Of a stretch of DNA of 64,000 bases, positions 1 to 8,364 are shown piece by piece. The DNA is from Hyphomicrobiaceae bacterium (GTDB taxonomy: Bacteria > Pseudomonadota > Alphaproteobacteria > Rhizobiales > Xanthobacteraceae), in assembly GCA_021324465.1 (NCBI GenBank), contig JAJPJB010000071.1, positions 52,624 to 116,623 of the forward strand, written 5' to 3'. A program made the translations under genes and the position numbers. The notes beneath the pieces were generated by a model, which worked only from the letters and a program-made list of their open reading frames with translations, was not told the origin of the DNA and ran no database searches. The stretch's first letter is position 1; each line of letters opens with the position of its first letter.

Positions 1-1005
1 CTGCGGTCGATCGCCGGGCTGGGCATCGGCGGCGTCATCCCGAACGTCGTGGCGATCAACGCCGAGTCGGCGCCGCGCAATCTGCGCGCGACGCTCGCCA
101 TCATCGCGACCGGCATGGTGCCGATCGGCGGCGCTCTCGCCGGCTTCGCCGCCGCCGGGCTCGTGCCGCATTACGGCTGGCAGATTCTGTTCGAGATCGG
201 CGGCATTGCCCCCATCGCGTTTGCAATCGTCGCGATCTTCGGTCTTCCCGAATCGATCAAATACATGACCTTGCACGAAAGCCAGCGATCCAAGATGGAA
301 GCGCTGATCGCGGCAATTCGTCCCGATTTCAAGGTGCCGCCCGATGCACGCTTCATCATCGAGGACGAAAAACAATTTCCAAGCTCCAATCCCCGTTATC
401 TGTTCCACAACGGATTGGAAGTGATCACGCCGCTGACCTGGCTGATCTTCATCCTCAACTTGATGGGGTACTTCTTCCTCATCAGCTGGACGCCGACGAT
501 GCTGGTGCAGGCCGCCCATGCGTCGCAGACGGTCGCAGCGCTCACCGGCGCGGGGCTGCAGGTCGGCGGCACGGTCGGCGCCTTGGTGCTGTGCTGGTGG
601 CTGCAGCGGCAGCGCTTTCTCGCCATCGCCATCCTGTTCGTGATCGCGGTCCCGGTGGTCGGCTCGATCGGCTATGCCGGGTTGTCGTCCACGACTGCGC
701 TGGTGATCGTGGCGTTCTTGGCCGGTGCCGTGGTGCTCGGCATCCAGTCGGGCATCAATGTGGTCGGCGCGATGATCTATCCGACGTCGCTGCGCGCGAA
801 CGGCTCGGGATGGCAGCTTGGCTTGGGCCGCTTCGGCGGAATCATCGGACCGCTCGCCGGCACGCTGTTGGTCGCCTTCCCGATCGAGAACATGTACCTG
901 TTTGCGGCGGTGCCCTTCGCTTTGGGCGCGGTCGTGACCTTCATCATCCACGTGCTCAACACGGCGCGTCTCAAAGCGCACCCCGAATTGGCGCAGGGCC
1001 AGTAG
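1..1005 (+). CDS. MFS transporter, aromatic acid:H+ symporter-like (5' partial)
   Basis: The reading frame is open from the first base, so the N-terminal third of the gene lies outside the window; at least 334 residues are present. The opening residues (GIGGVIPNVVAINAE) and the following APRNLRAT are typical of the membrane segment 4/5 region of AAHS-family carriers (PcaK/BenK group), which import protocatechuate, benzoate and similar acids by proton symport in the inner membrane. A GTG at 49 is in frame but is internal to the conserved region, so it is not the start. Several hydrophobic helices follow, separated by a hydrophilic central loop (about residues 75-130 of the visible part). The gene ends before a short repeat and the convergent flavin oxidoreductase gene. 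The family is clear; the substrate is not. Confidence 0.85.
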   Translation: MRSIAGLGIGGVIPNVVAINAESAPRNLRATLAIIATGMVPIGGALAGFAAAGLVPHYGWQILFEIGGIAPIAFAIVAIFGLPESIKYMTLHESQRSKMEALIAAIRPDFKVPPDARFIIEDEKQFPSSNPRYLFHNGLEVITPLTWLIFILNLMGYFFLISWTPTMLVQAAHASQTVAALTGAGLQVGGTVGALVLCWWLQRQRFLAIAILFVIAVPVVGSIGYAGLSSTTALVIVAFLAGAVVLGIQSGINVVGAMIYPTSLRANGSGWQLGLGRFGGIIGPLAGTLLVAFPIENMYLFAAVPFALGAVVTFIIHVLNTARLKAHPELAQGQ

Positions 1006-1078
1006 TTTCGTCATTCGGGGGCGCGGCCGACAGGCGGCGAGCCCGCAATCCATGGTCCCGGCGCTGCATGTTCCGCAC

Positions 1079-1134
1079 TTGCCGGGATTATGGGTTCCAA
1101 GCCTGCGCGCTTCAGCGCCGTCCCGGAATAACGG
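1079..1134. repeat. dispersed repeat, copy 1 (related to 40957-41010)
   Basis: The segment resembles 40957-41010: both carry a CCGGGA/CCGGAC-TATGGG(T/C)TCC core followed by a GC-rich loop and CCGGAAT(A/G)AC. It fills the short gap between two converging genes. Such CCGGGA...TCCCGG palindromes are common intergenic repeats in Hyphomicrobiales. Confidence 0.45.
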
Positions 1135-1137
1135 CGA

Positions 1138-2226
1138 TCAAAACGGCTCAAAATTCCGCAGCGCCGGGATTACCTGTTCCCCGAACAGCCGGATTGAGCG
1201 CAACAGCGCATCCTCCGGCAGGTCGGCGAAGTTGAATTCGCCGAGAAAAGCGTTGAACAGGCCGGCCTGGGCAGCGGCGCGGATTTTTTCTGTCACCGTT
1301 TGCGGGGAGCCGATGAAGATAAGTTCGTTCTTGTAAAGATAATCGGGATCGAACAGGTTCTGCATGATTTGGGACGCACCCGGCTCGCCGCGGCCGACGA
1401 ACATCTTGGCGTGTTCTTTGGCACGCTGCTCAAAGGTCTCGCCCGGCTTTGGCGGCGGCAAGAACCCCTCATACGCGCGACTGGCGCGAAGCAGCGCGAC
1501 ATCGAGCGCCTTTTCATCCGTCTCATCCACATAGACAACCGTGCAATAGGCGATGCTCGGCCTGCGCGGATGGCCGGCCGCCTTCCAGTCGGCCAGAAAT
1601 TTGCGATAGCGCGGCGCCGCGTCGGCGCGCGGATACACCAGAAAGTAGCCGGGATTGATGCCGTGCCGCGCGCAAAATTCGAGGGTCTGCGGGTCGCGGC
1701 TCATCATCCATAGCGGCGGATGCGGGCGCTGCACCGGCGGGACGGCGATCAGCGCCTGCTCGGTGTGAAACTCATGGCCGTGAAACGAGAACGGCTGCGC
1801 CTCGCCGAAGGCCGCGCGCAAGTATGCGACGAATTCCAGCGTCGGCGACTTGCGTTGCCCGTAATCCAGCCCGAAGGGCCGGAAATAATCGGCATTGATG
1901 CCGGGCACCAGGCCAAGCTCCATGCGCCCGCCCAGCATCTGGTCGACAATGGCGATCTCCTCGGCGAGCCGCAGCGGATGATAGAGCGGCACGATGTAAC
2001 CCATCGGCCCGATGCGCAACCGCTTGGTGCGCGCGCCGGCGCCGACCGCATAGAGGCTCGGCGACGACATCCAGCTTTCGTCCGGCCGGAAATGATGCTC
2101 GACGCAGAACGAATGATCGAAACCGAGCTCATCGCACAATTGCAATTCGCGCCAGAGCTGCTCATAGCGCTGATGCGGCGTCATGCCGGGCTTGGCCCAG
2201 ATATGGGAGAAATGCGCAAACTTCAT
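1138..2226 (-). CDS. LLM class flavin-dependent oxidoreductase (luciferase-like monooxygenase)
   Basis: The 362-residue product has the bacterial-luciferase-like TIM-barrel fold: it begins MKFAHFSHIW, continues with an EHHF(R) segment and SPSLY near residue 50, and has IGPMGYIVPLYHPLRLAEE followed by LGGRMELGLVPG, a classic pattern of this FMNH2-using family. An SPQTVTEKI segment near the C-terminus is also typical. I chose the ATG at 2226 because homologous N-termini begin there; an in-frame start 12 codons upstream (2262) adds nothing recognisable. It is read divergently from the TDT carrier gene. The substrate (alkanal, alkanesulfonate, aromatic or other) cannot be told from sequence. Confidence 0.85.
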   Translation of the reverse strand: MKFAHFSHIWAKPGMTPHQRYEQLWRELQLCDELGFDHSFCVEHHFRPDESWMSSPSLYAVGAGARTKRLRIGPMGYIVPLYHPLRLAEEIAIVDQMLGGRMELGLVPGINADYFRPFGLDYGQRKSPTLEFVAYLRAAFGEAQPFSFHGHEFHTEQALIAVPPVQRPHPPLWMMSRDPQTLEFCARHGINPGYFLVYPRADAAPRYRKFLADWKAAGHPRRPSIAYCTVVYVDETDEKALDVALLRASRAYEGFLPPPKPGETFEQRAKEHAKMFVGRGEPGASQIMQNLFDPDYLYKNELIFIGSPQTVTEKIRAAAQAGLFNAFLGEFNFADLPEDALLRSIRLFGEQVIPALRNFEPF

Positions 2227-2376
2227 GGGCGCACCAACCGTGTCATGGGCATCATCGGCCATATCTCGTATTGGAAATCATGGGCTGCACCTCATATTGA
2301 CCTATGCAAGGCCGACCGATTCTGCCGAAAATCCGATGTGCGAAATTCGTGTCTCGCGTCGACAGGAGGATGACCA

Positions 2377-3468
2377 ATGATCACCAATGCCTCAATCGAC
2401 AGAGATGATCGGCCAGAATTCGGGTCCGGACTCAAGCTTGCGGCGAAGAATTTGTCACCTGCTTATTTTGCCATGGTCATGGCGACCGGCATCGTGTCGA
2501 TCGCGGCGTTCATGCAGGGCATGTCATCCCTTGCGGTCGGCCTGTTTGTTGCGAATGTCGTCATTGCTGTTGCGCTTGGCCTCCTTTTTCTTTCCCGGCT
2601 GATCTGGTTTCCGGGTGCGGTGCTGTCCGACCTCGCCGACCATCAGCGCGCGCCGGGTTTCTTCACCATCGTCGCCGGCGCCTGCGTGCTTGGCAGCCAG
2701 TGCATTGCCATCGCCGACAGCTTCGACGCTGCGGTCGGCTTTTGGATGTTCGCCGCCGCGCTGTGGCTGGTTCTCATCTACGGCATCTTTGCCGCGCTCG
2801 CGGTGAAGGCGCAGAAGCCGACGCTTGCCGAGGGCATCAATGGCGGCTGGCTGCTGGCCGTGGTGGCGACGCAAGCGGTCGCCATGCTCGCCACGATGAT
2901 TGCGGCGCATTGGCCGCAGCCCTACCGGATCGAGCTCAATTTTCTCGGCCTGTCGCTGTGGCTCACCGGCGGCATGCTCTATGTTTGGATGATCGCCCTG
3001 ATTTTCTATCGCACGACGTTCTTTGAGGTCGCGCCCGACGATCTCACCCCGCTTTATTGGATCAATATGGGCGCGATGGCGATTTCGACCTTGGCCGGCT
3101 CGCTGTTGATCATCAATGCGCGGGAGGCGCCGTACCTTGGCTCGCTGCTGCCGTTTCTCAAAGGATTCACCGTCTTCTACTGGGCAACCGGAAGCTGGTG
3201 GATACCGATGCTGGTGGTGCTGGCGCTGTGGCGGCATGTCTTCAGGCGGTTTCCGCTGCGCTATGATCCGCTGTATTGGGGCGCGGTGTTTCCGCTCGGC
3301 ATGTATGCCGCCGCGACCTGGCAGATGGCGCGCGTCATGGGCCTGAATTTCCTGCAGGTCATCGCCGAATGTTTTGTCTATCTCGCGATTGCGGCCTGGG
3401 CTGCGACGTTCACTGGTTTCATTGTCACGGTCGCCCGCGGCGCGGCGGAACTCGCGCGCGGAACGTGA
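2377..3468 (+). CDS. TDT-family carrier (tellurite-resistance/C4-dicarboxylate transporter type)
   Basis: A 363-residue integral membrane protein with about ten hydrophobic helices. The N-terminal stretch LSPAYFAMVMATGIVSIAA matches the start of the TehA/Mae1 (SLAC1-like) family, which forms inner-membrane channels or carriers for organic anions. The ATG at 2377 is preceded by GGAGG at 2365-2369 with 7-base spacing, which fixes the start. The family includes malate permeases, sulfite exporters and TehA; nothing here selects between them. The DUF2945-like remnant follows 51 bases downstream. Confidence 0.8.
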   Translation: MITNASIDRDDRPEFGSGLKLAAKNLSPAYFAMVMATGIVSIAAFMQGMSSLAVGLFVANVVIAVALGLLFLSRLIWFPGAVLSDLADHQRAPGFFTIVAGACVLGSQCIAIADSFDAAVGFWMFAAALWLVLIYGIFAALAVKAQKPTLAEGINGGWLLAVVATQAVAMLATMIAAHWPQPYRIELNFLGLSLWLTGGMLYVWMIALIFYRTTFFEVAPDDLTPLYWINMGAMAISTLAGSLLIINAREAPYLGSLLPFLKGFTVFYWATGSWWIPMLVVLALWRHVFRRFPLRYDPLYWGAVFPLGMYAAATWQMARVMGLNFLQVIAECFVYLAIAAWAATFTGFIVTVARGAAELARGT

Positions 3469-3519
3469 TCGATCTTCGGGGGACGGTTGTGCGCGTTCGA
3501 GTGATAGTAGGAGTGATCT

Positions 3520-3736
3520 ATGGCGAAGATATTCAAAGTCGGCAATCGCGTCAGCCTGGGACTCGGAGGCGGGCCGCGTGCGCGGTCGCATCGTGCGGTT
3601 GCATCGGAAAGACATCAATTATAAAGGCTACATTCATCATGCGAGCCTTGACGCGCCGCAATACGAGATCAAGAGCGACAAGACCGATCACATCGCCCTG
3701 CATAAGGGGCAGGCGCCGCGCCTGCTGCGGCGCTGA
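3520..3736 (+). pseudogene. DUF2945 (Tudor-like, hypervirulence-associated) protein, single-base frameshift
   Basis: The ATG at 3520 encodes MAKIFKVGNRVS and then goes out of frame. Shifting by one base at about 3556 (an extra C in GTCAGCCTGG) continues as WDSEAGRVRGRIV... PQYEIKSDKTDHIALHK... to a stop at 3734-3736. Joined, the roughly 71-residue protein has the features of DUF2945: a short basic N-terminus, the VxWxSxxGxxxG core, then PQYxIKSDKT and AxHK near the C-terminus. Neither frame alone gives the whole domain. This is either a true inactivating insertion or a sequencing/assembly error; the good conservation on both sides of the break makes an error or a very recent event likely. Confidence 0.7.
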
Positions 3737-3765
3737 ACATCCTTGATCGCCCCGCGAGCCGCGTC

Positions 3766-4212
3766 GTGGACTTTGCCACCCTTCTTGCTCGTTTGCTGTT
3801 GTCGACACGCTCGGACGCCATCATCGCCGCCGATCGCGACGGCGTCATCCGTTTCTGGAATCCCGGCGCGGAGCGCATATTCGGTTATACGCGCGACGAG
3901 GCGGTCGGCTGCTCGCTCGATCTGATCATCCCGGAACGGTTGCGCGCGCGGCATTGGGACGGCTTTCGTCACGCCATGGCGAGCGGGCAGAGCCGCTATG
4001 GCGAAGGCGACGTGCTCGCGGTGCCGGCGCTGCGCAAGGATGGCGCGACCATCTCGGTCGAATTCACCATCGTCCCACTGAAAGATGACGCCGGTGCAAT
4101 CATCGGCATGGGCGCGGTCATGCGCGACGTCACCAGGCGCTTCAATGAATTGCGCGCTCTGAAACGGCAGCTTGCGGAAGCATCGATCCGCCCGCCGTCA
4201 ACCGCCCGTTGA
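3766..4212 (+). CDS. single-domain PAS protein
   Basis: The 148-residue product is almost entirely one PAS fold: SDAIIAADRDGVIRFWNPGA (residues 15-34) with the FGYT(R)DEAVG segment, then a PAC-like region ending GAVMRDVTRR near residue 130. There is no kinase, GGDEF or DNA-binding part and no membrane segment, so it may be a small cytoplasmic sensor acting on a partner protein. It probably starts at GTG 3766; the ribosome site there is weak. The frameshifted DUF2945 gene ends 29 bases upstream and the EamA carrier begins 39 bases downstream, all in the same direction. Confidence 0.75.
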   Translation: MDFATLLARLLLSTRSDAIIAADRDGVIRFWNPGAERIFGYTRDEAVGCSLDLIIPERLRARHWDGFRHAMASGQSRYGEGDVLAVPALRKDGATISVEFTIVPLKDDAGAIIGMGAVMRDVTRRFNELRALKRQLAEASIRPPSTAR

Positions 4213-4251
4213 AAGCTCATCCGTCCGCCCGGGCCTCCTCCCAAGCTCCGC

Positions 4252-5133
4252 ATGAAGGAAACGCGCAAGAATATCGGCCTGGCGCTCGGCATCGCCGGCG
4301 TGGTTCTGTTCGGCGGCACGCTGCCGGTGACTCGGTTTGCGGTCGCCAGCATCGACCCGCTGTTTCTGACCGCCGCGCGCGCCGTTATTGCCGGATTCGC
4401 CGGCGTTCTGGTTCTCCTCGCGCTGCGCCGGCCGGTGCCGCTGCGCCCGCTGTGGGGCGAGCTCATTCTCGCCGGGCTGTGCACGATAGTCGGCTTTCCG
4501 GTGTTTACCGCGCTTGCCATGTTCAGCGTGCCGGCCGCCCATGGCGGAGTCGTGCTCGGCATCATTCCGCTGGCGACCGCCGCGGCGGCGGCGCTCGTTG
4601 CGCATGAACGGCCGAGCCTTGGCTTTTGGTGCGTCAGCCTCCTCGGCGCCGCCGTCATCATCGCTTTCGTCCTGAGCCGCCCCGAGGCGCGCGCCTTCGC
4701 GCTCGGCGACGTGTTTCTGTTCGGCACCGTGATCTCCGGCGCTTTCGGTTATGCTTTGTCAGGCCGGTTGAGCCGGCGCATGCCGGGCTGGGAGGTGGTG
4801 TCGTGGCAGGTCGCGGCCTTTCTGCCGCTGTCACTGGTCGCAACCGTGGCGCTGTGGCCGCACAGCCTGGCGATGGTGCCGCTGCCGGCCTGGATCGGGC
4901 TCGCCTATGTCGGCCTGGTCAGCCAATACCTCGCGTTCTTTGTCTTCAACGCCGCCATGGCGATGGCCGGCGTCGCGCGCGTCGGGCAATTGATGCTGCT
5001 GCAGCCCTTCGTGATCGTCGTGCTCGCCGCCCTGGTCAATGGCGAGCCGCCGCAACTGTCCACCCTCGCCTATGCCGCCGCCGTGGTGGCAACCGTACTG
5101 CTCGGACAGCGCATGGCGATCAGGCAGCGCTGA
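4252..5133 (+). CDS. DMT superfamily carrier with two EamA domains
   Basis: The 293-residue product has ten predicted membrane helices arranged as two EamA repeats (about residues 8-140 and 150-290). The second repeat has the usual VGLVSQYLAFFVFNAAMAMAGVARVGQ-type segment (split here for length: VGLVSQYLAF, then FNAAMA). DMT carriers move metabolites such as amino acids across the inner membrane, usually as exporters. Residues after the start (LGIAGVVLFGGTLPVTRFA) match the first helix of this family. The substrate is unknown. No partner gene is evident nearby. Confidence 0.8.
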   Translation: MKETRKNIGLALGIAGVVLFGGTLPVTRFAVASIDPLFLTAARAVIAGFAGVLVLLALRRPVPLRPLWGELILAGLCTIVGFPVFTALAMFSVPAAHGGVVLGIIPLATAAAAALVAHERPSLGFWCVSLLGAAVIIAFVLSRPEARAFALGDVFLFGTVISGAFGYALSGRLSRRMPGWEVVSWQVAAFLPLSLVATVALWPHSLAMVPLPAWIGLAYVGLVSQYLAFFVFNAAMAMAGVARVGQLMLLQPFVIVVLAALVNGEPPQLSTLAYAAAVVATVLLGQRMAIRQR

Positions 5134-5214
5134 GATCGCGATGCGCGCAAAGCAGCCGAACTGAAACCGAAAACCGTGTTCGATGTGTTCGCGCAGGCTC
5201 ATGCAAAGCAGGGA

Positions 5215-5246
5215 GGCCTGCAAAGCAAAAAGCCTGCAAAGCAAAA
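5215..5246. repeat. two tandem 16-bp units in an intergenic gap
   Basis: GGCCTGCAAAGCAAAA at 5215-5230 is followed directly by AGCCTGCAAAGCAAAA at 5231-5246 (15 of 16 identical). They lie in the 422-base gap between the EamA carrier and tRNA-Leu (5134-5555), which otherwise holds only the palindromic repeat at 5418-5514 and no convincing gene. Confidence 0.6.
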
Positions 5247-5417
5247 GGCCCAGCAACCGAGCAAATATCTGCGGTGCGGCGCCACCGGATCGGACACGCA
5301 CAGCAGCCGCTTGCAGCGCGCAGGCAGGCTGCCGCGTGGCGCCGCCACTCGCCGTCACGGGACCCGTGGTGAACAGCGGCGCAACAACTCGCCAGAAGTG
5401 CTTGTAAATTTAAATTA

Positions 5418-5514
5418 GAGCATTTTGCGGAAAGAGCGGGTGCCGGTTTTCCGCAAGAAAATGCAACAAGAAACCTGGAGCGTTTCCCGATTTCATCGAA
5501 TCGGAAAACGCTTC
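5418..5514. repeat. REP-like palindromic element, copy A (double hairpin)
   Basis: Two imperfect palindromes stand side by side: GCATTTTGCGGAAA paired with TTTTCCGCAAGAAAATGC around a CGGGTGCCGG centre, and AGCGTTTCCCGATTT paired with GAATCGGAAAACGCT. Related elements occur at 7607-7656, 8185-8233 and, in opposite orientation with both hairpins, at 35034-35134. The GAGCAT...CCGGTTTTC...ATGCTC pattern is a widespread intergenic repeat in Hyphomicrobiales. Confidence 0.7.
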
Positions 5515-5555
5515 AGGGGGCTATGAGCAACAGCGAACAACCAGGGACATGTTGC

Positions 5556-5640
5556 TGGTGCCCGTGGAGGGAATCGAACCCCCATGCCTTGCGGCGCACG
5601 ATTTTGAGTCGTGTGCGTCTACCAGTTCCGCCACACGGGC
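5556..5640 (-). tRNA. tRNA-Leu (anticodon CAA)
   Basis: On the minus strand the sequence starts GCCCGTG and ends CACGGGC-A-CCA, giving a 7-bp acceptor stem with an encoded CCA. The anticodon arm is CACGA-CTCAAAA-TCGTG, so the anticodon is CAA, reading UUG. The D arm (GGAACTGGTAGACGC), the long variable arm and the GGTTCGATTCC T arm are those of a class II leucine tRNA. Length is 85 bases. Confidence 0.97.
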
Positions 5641-5981
5641 TTGATGCCGTTCTCTATATAATCCGTCCTCGCCGGCGTCCACCGCCGCCGTCCACCGCCT
5701 GCGCACACGCCTGCGCGGCCTTGCGGACATAGCCGCCTCATATTGCAGGCGCGCTGCGCAAAGCGGCTCGGGCGGTTCTATCGCGTTGGCACGCCGGCGC
5801 GCACCGCGGGCTCACCTGGGCTTGATCCGGCCGGTCTTGCTTCCGCCCAAAGGATACGCAAAAGGGAACCGACGGCCCCTATGGCCCCGAACTTGCGAAC
5901 GAGACATTTCGGGACACGTTGAAGTCCTGCATTGCTGAAGGCGCGAATTGCTGAAAAGGCGGAAAGGCTTGTTAAGTCCTC
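5641..5981. other. 341-base intergenic region upstream of dsbB
   Basis: This stretch separates the divergent tRNA-Leu and dsbB. The part next to 5640 should hold the tRNA promoter and the far end the dsbB leader. I see no convincing gene, tRNA or strong inverted repeat in it. Confidence 0.5.
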
Positions 5982-6515
5982 ATGAAACGCAAATGGATCG
6001 ATCAACTCCATGCCGCGCCCGCCGCCGCGGCCGCGCTCGCGGTGTTTGCGATCGGGCTTGCCACGCTCGGCGGCGCCTGGTTCTTCGAATATGTGCTGAA
6101 ATACCAGCCCTGCCCGCTCTGCCTCGAAGAGCGCATCCCCTATCATGTCGTCATCCCGCTGTCGCTGCTGGTGGCGATCGCCGCGCTGGCCGGCGCCCCG
6201 CGCAAGCTCATCATCGTCGGCTTTGCCGCGATCCTCGTTGCGGTGCTCTGCAATGTCGCGCTCGCCGGCTATCACTCCGGCATCGAATGGCATTGGTGGG
6301 CGGGTCCGGCCGATTGCACCGGCCAGATCACGGATTTCAAATCCGGCGGCGGCTTGCTGAGCCAGCTGCAGTCGATCCATGTCCCGCGCTGCGACGCCGC
6401 GGCCTGGCGCTTCCTCGGCATTTCGCTCGCCGGCTACAACTTTTTGATCTCGCTCGTGCTTGTGGCGCTGGCGGCCTATGGCCTGTTCGCCCCGCCGCCG
6501 CGGGCGCATGCCTGA
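5982..6515 (+). CDS. dsbB: disulfide bond formation protein DsbB
   Basis: A 177-residue inner-membrane protein with four hydrophobic helices. The first periplasmic loop has the catalytic CPLC pair (C44 and C47, within YQPCPLCLEE) and the second loop the other redox pair (C112 in ADCTG and C137 in PRCDA). DsbB passes electrons from DsbA to quinones and so drives disulfide formation in the periplasm. The spacing and four-helix layout match the family, in the shorter alphaproteobacterial form. A hairpin with a T-rich tail begins at the stop codon, so the gene is probably monocistronic. DsbA is not in the window. Confidence 0.9.
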   Translation: MKRKWIDQLHAAPAAAAALAVFAIGLATLGGAWFFEYVLKYQPCPLCLEERIPYHVVIPLSLLVAIAALAGAPRKLIIVGFAAILVAVLCNVALAGYHSGIEWHWWAGPADCTGQITDFKSGGGLLSQLQSIHVPRCDAAAWRFLGISLAGYNFLISLVLVALAAYGLFAPPPRAHA

Positions 6516-6556
6516 ATGCGCATGACAGCCCCGAGAAGCTGTCACCGCATTTTCGT
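6515..6556 (+). terminator. probable Rho-independent terminator after dsbB
   Basis: AATGCG (6515-6520) pairs with CGCATT (6546-6551) and, inside, TGACAGC pairs with GCTGTCA. The stem is followed by TTTTCGTCATT. It lies at the dsbB stop codon. Confidence 0.6.
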
Positions 6557-6645
6557 CATTGTTCTGCTAATCTGATTGCCCTGCGCCCGGTAGAAGGCGC
6601 AGCAATCCAAAGGCAGACGGAGAGTCCAAGACAGAGGAGGCGTCA

Positions 6646-7044
6646 ATGAGCATACTCGGCAGTATCGTCTCGGCGATTTTCCATCACGCTGGCGTCGCGA
6701 CTTCGGCGCAGGCCGCCCCCGCTGCACCGGGCGCCTCCGGCAGCGCCACAGGCGCTGCCATGCCGCCGAAGCAGCCGGCCAATTCGGTCGATGTCGATGC
6801 CGCCCTGACCAAGCTTGCGGCGCAGAGCAAGGAGAAGCTCGATTGGCGTCACTCGATCGTCGATCTGATGAAGCTCCTCAACCTGGATTCGAGCTTGGCG
6901 GCGCGCAAGGAGCTGGCGAAGGAGCTGCATTATACCGGCGACACCAACAATTCCGCGGCCATGAATGTGTGGCTGCATGCCCAAGTGATGCAGAAACTCG
7001 TCGAGAACGGCGGCAAGGTGCCGGCCGATCTGATGCAGAAATAG
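6646..7044 (+). CDS. DUF3597 domain protein
   Basis: The 132-residue product begins MSILGSIVSAIFHH, has an Ala/Pro-rich linker (about 20-45) and then a compact alpha-helical domain: VDVDAALTKLAAQ, LDWRHSIVDLMKLLNLDSS, ARKELAKELHY and NVWLHAQVMQKLVENGGKVP. This combination is characteristic of DUF3597, a small conserved family of unknown function. The ATG is preceded by AGGAGG. There is no signal peptide or membrane helix, so it is probably cytoplasmic. The YidB-like gene follows 183 bases downstream in the same direction; both small proteins have helical domains suited to binding partners. Confidence 0.8.
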   Translation: MSILGSIVSAIFHHAGVATSAQAAPAAPGASGSATGAAMPPKQPANSVDVDAALTKLAAQSKEKLDWRHSIVDLMKLLNLDSSLAARKELAKELHYTGDTNNSAAMNVWLHAQVMQKLVENGGKVPADLMQK

Positions 7045-7227
7045 GTAATAAATTCGCTGCGCATTTTTTGCGCCGATGCTGTGCCAAAGGGCGCCATCGG
7101 GCGTGCCTCTGGCACTGCCGCCAGGCTTCGGTTAGGCTTGCGCGGTCCGATTGTACTTTGCCTCTCGAAGTATTTGCGTTTTTGAGCGTGGCGGCGCCGT
7201 CACTTCGCATCACATGGGGAAGCGATT

Positions 7228-7599
7228 ATGGGACTGTTCAGCAATCTCAATCTTGGCGACACGCTCTCGGGGGTGCTGGGCCAGTTGCAGGCTGCCGCGG
7301 TTCCGGCGCTGATCAATGCCGTGCTGGAAAAGACGCAATATCATGACATCAACGGTCTGGTCGCCGCCTTGCAGAAGGGCGGGCTCGGCCCGCAGGTGCA
7401 ATCCTGGCTTGGCAACGGCCAGAATATCCCCATCACCGAGGATCAGCTTAAGGCGATCCTCGGCAATGCGCAGGTGCAGGATTTCGCCCGCCATCTCGGC
7501 CTGCCGGTCGACGCAACACTTAAGATATTGGCGCAATATTTGCCTGAGCTGGTGGACAAGGCGAGCCCGAGCGGCACGCTGCAATCGCACCTGAAGTGA
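7228..7599 (+). CDS. YidB/DUF937 family protein
   Basis: The 123-residue product matches YidB-like proteins: a helical N-terminus (GQLQAAAVPALINAVLEK), then the signature GLVAALQKGGLGPQVQSWLG and GQNIPITEDQLKAILG, ending with a helix of DFARHLGLPVDATLKILAQY. Proteins of this group are cytoplasmic and of unknown biochemical role. A GGGGAA ribosome site lies just ahead of the ATG. A REP-like palindrome begins 8 bases past the stop. Confidence 0.8.
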   Translation: MGLFSNLNLGDTLSGVLGQLQAAAVPALINAVLEKTQYHDINGLVAALQKGGLGPQVQSWLGNGQNIPITEDQLKAILGNAQVQDFARHLGLPVDATLKILAQYLPELVDKASPSGTLQSHLK

Positions 7600-7606
7600 T
7601 TTTTCG

Positions 7607-7656
7607 GAGCATGAATCCGGAGGGGCGAAGCCGGCTTTTCGAGAAAGGCCATGCTC
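7607..7656. repeat. REP-like palindromic element, related to copies A-C
   Basis: GAGCATG at 7607-7613 and CATGCTC at 7650-7656 bound an imperfect palindrome with a GCCGGCTTTTCGAGAAA centre, the same plan as the elements at 5418, 8185 and 35034. Confidence 0.6.
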
Positions 7657-7727
7657 AATGAAAGTGGTAGAAAGCGTAAGAGCCGGCACTTTTTGAGAAC
7701 TGCAATCGAGCATCCGTGGAGCGAACC

Positions 7728-8057
7728 ATGAAAACGATCGCAATTGTCGCTGCCTCTTTTTTCCTCGCATCCGCCGCTCTGGCGCAGACCACGACGCCTG
7801 CCCCAAGCCCGGCGCCGGCCGCGCCCGCCGCGGGCGCAGCCGCCGGCAGCAGCCCGGCCGATGCCGCCGGCGCGACCTGCCAGAGCCAGATCGGTCCGAA
7901 GAATTTGAAGGGTGCAGCGCTGAAGAGCTCGGCCACGAAGTGCTGCAAGGATGCTGCCGCCGCCGCCAAGCTGCATGGCGCCGCAGCCGCAAGCTTCACC
8001 AAGAAATGCGTGTCCGATGTGATTCCGGCGGCGCCGGCGGCGGGCAAGAAGAGCTGA
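7728..8057 (+). CDS. small exported PsiF-like protein
   Basis: The 109-residue product starts with a signal peptide (MKTIAIVAASFFLASAALAQ), followed by a low-complexity Pro/Ala region to about residue 50. The mature C-terminal half has two Cys-containing helical stretches: CQSQIGPKNLKGAALKSSATKC and CKDAAAAAKLHGAAAASFTKKC. The latter resembles the PsiF repeat (CxxxAxxKxLxGxARxxFxxxC), so I place it there tentatively. The function of PsiF proteins is unknown beyond phosphate-starvation induction in E. coli. GGAG sits 7 bases ahead of ATG 7728, which I prefer over the in-frame GTG at 7716. Confidence 0.6.
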   Translation: MKTIAIVAASFFLASAALAQTTTPAPSPAPAAPAAGAAAGSSPADAAGATCQSQIGPKNLKGAALKSSATKCCKDAAAAAKLHGAAAASFTKKCVSDVIPAAPAAGKKS

Positions 8058-8184
8058 GCCGAAGCGGCCGGTCCGTCCGGCAAAATCGACGAATTTCTTA
8101 AGCTGTCCGACGGTCCCCGATCCGCGTGCCCCCTGCGGGGCTTGACCCCGCCGGCAGCGCGCGAGTAAACCCGTGCGCCTTAAA

Positions 8185-8233
8185 GGGGCATGACCCGAAA
8201 AAGCGGTCACCGGTTTTTCGAAACGATCATGCC
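8185..8233. repeat. REP-like palindromic element, copy B
   Basis: GGGGCATGACCCGAAAAAG pairs imperfectly with CTTTTTCG-type and GATCATGCCC sequence around CGGTCACCGG. It lies 18 bases ahead of tRNA-Val, in the gap after the PsiF-like gene. Confidence 0.65.
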
Positions 8234-8251
8234 CACTCGAAGTCCTTGACC

Positions 8252-8326
8252 GGGCGGTTAGCTCAGCGGAAGAGCACTTCCTTGACATGGAAGGGGTCAG
8301 AGGTTCGATCCCTCTACCGCCCACCA
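8252..8326 (+). tRNA. tRNA-Val (anticodon GAC)
   Basis: Acceptor stem GGGCGGT/ACCGCCC with discriminator A and encoded CCA. The anticodon arm is CTTCC-TTGACAT-GGAAG, so the anticodon is GAC, reading GUC and GUU. D arm GCTC...GAGC and T arm AGAGG-TTCGATC-CCTCT are canonical. Length is 75 bases including CCA. Confidence 0.97.
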
Positions 8327-8364
8327 GCCCGCCACATGGAAATGGGCTACGCGGCCCGTCGGCC

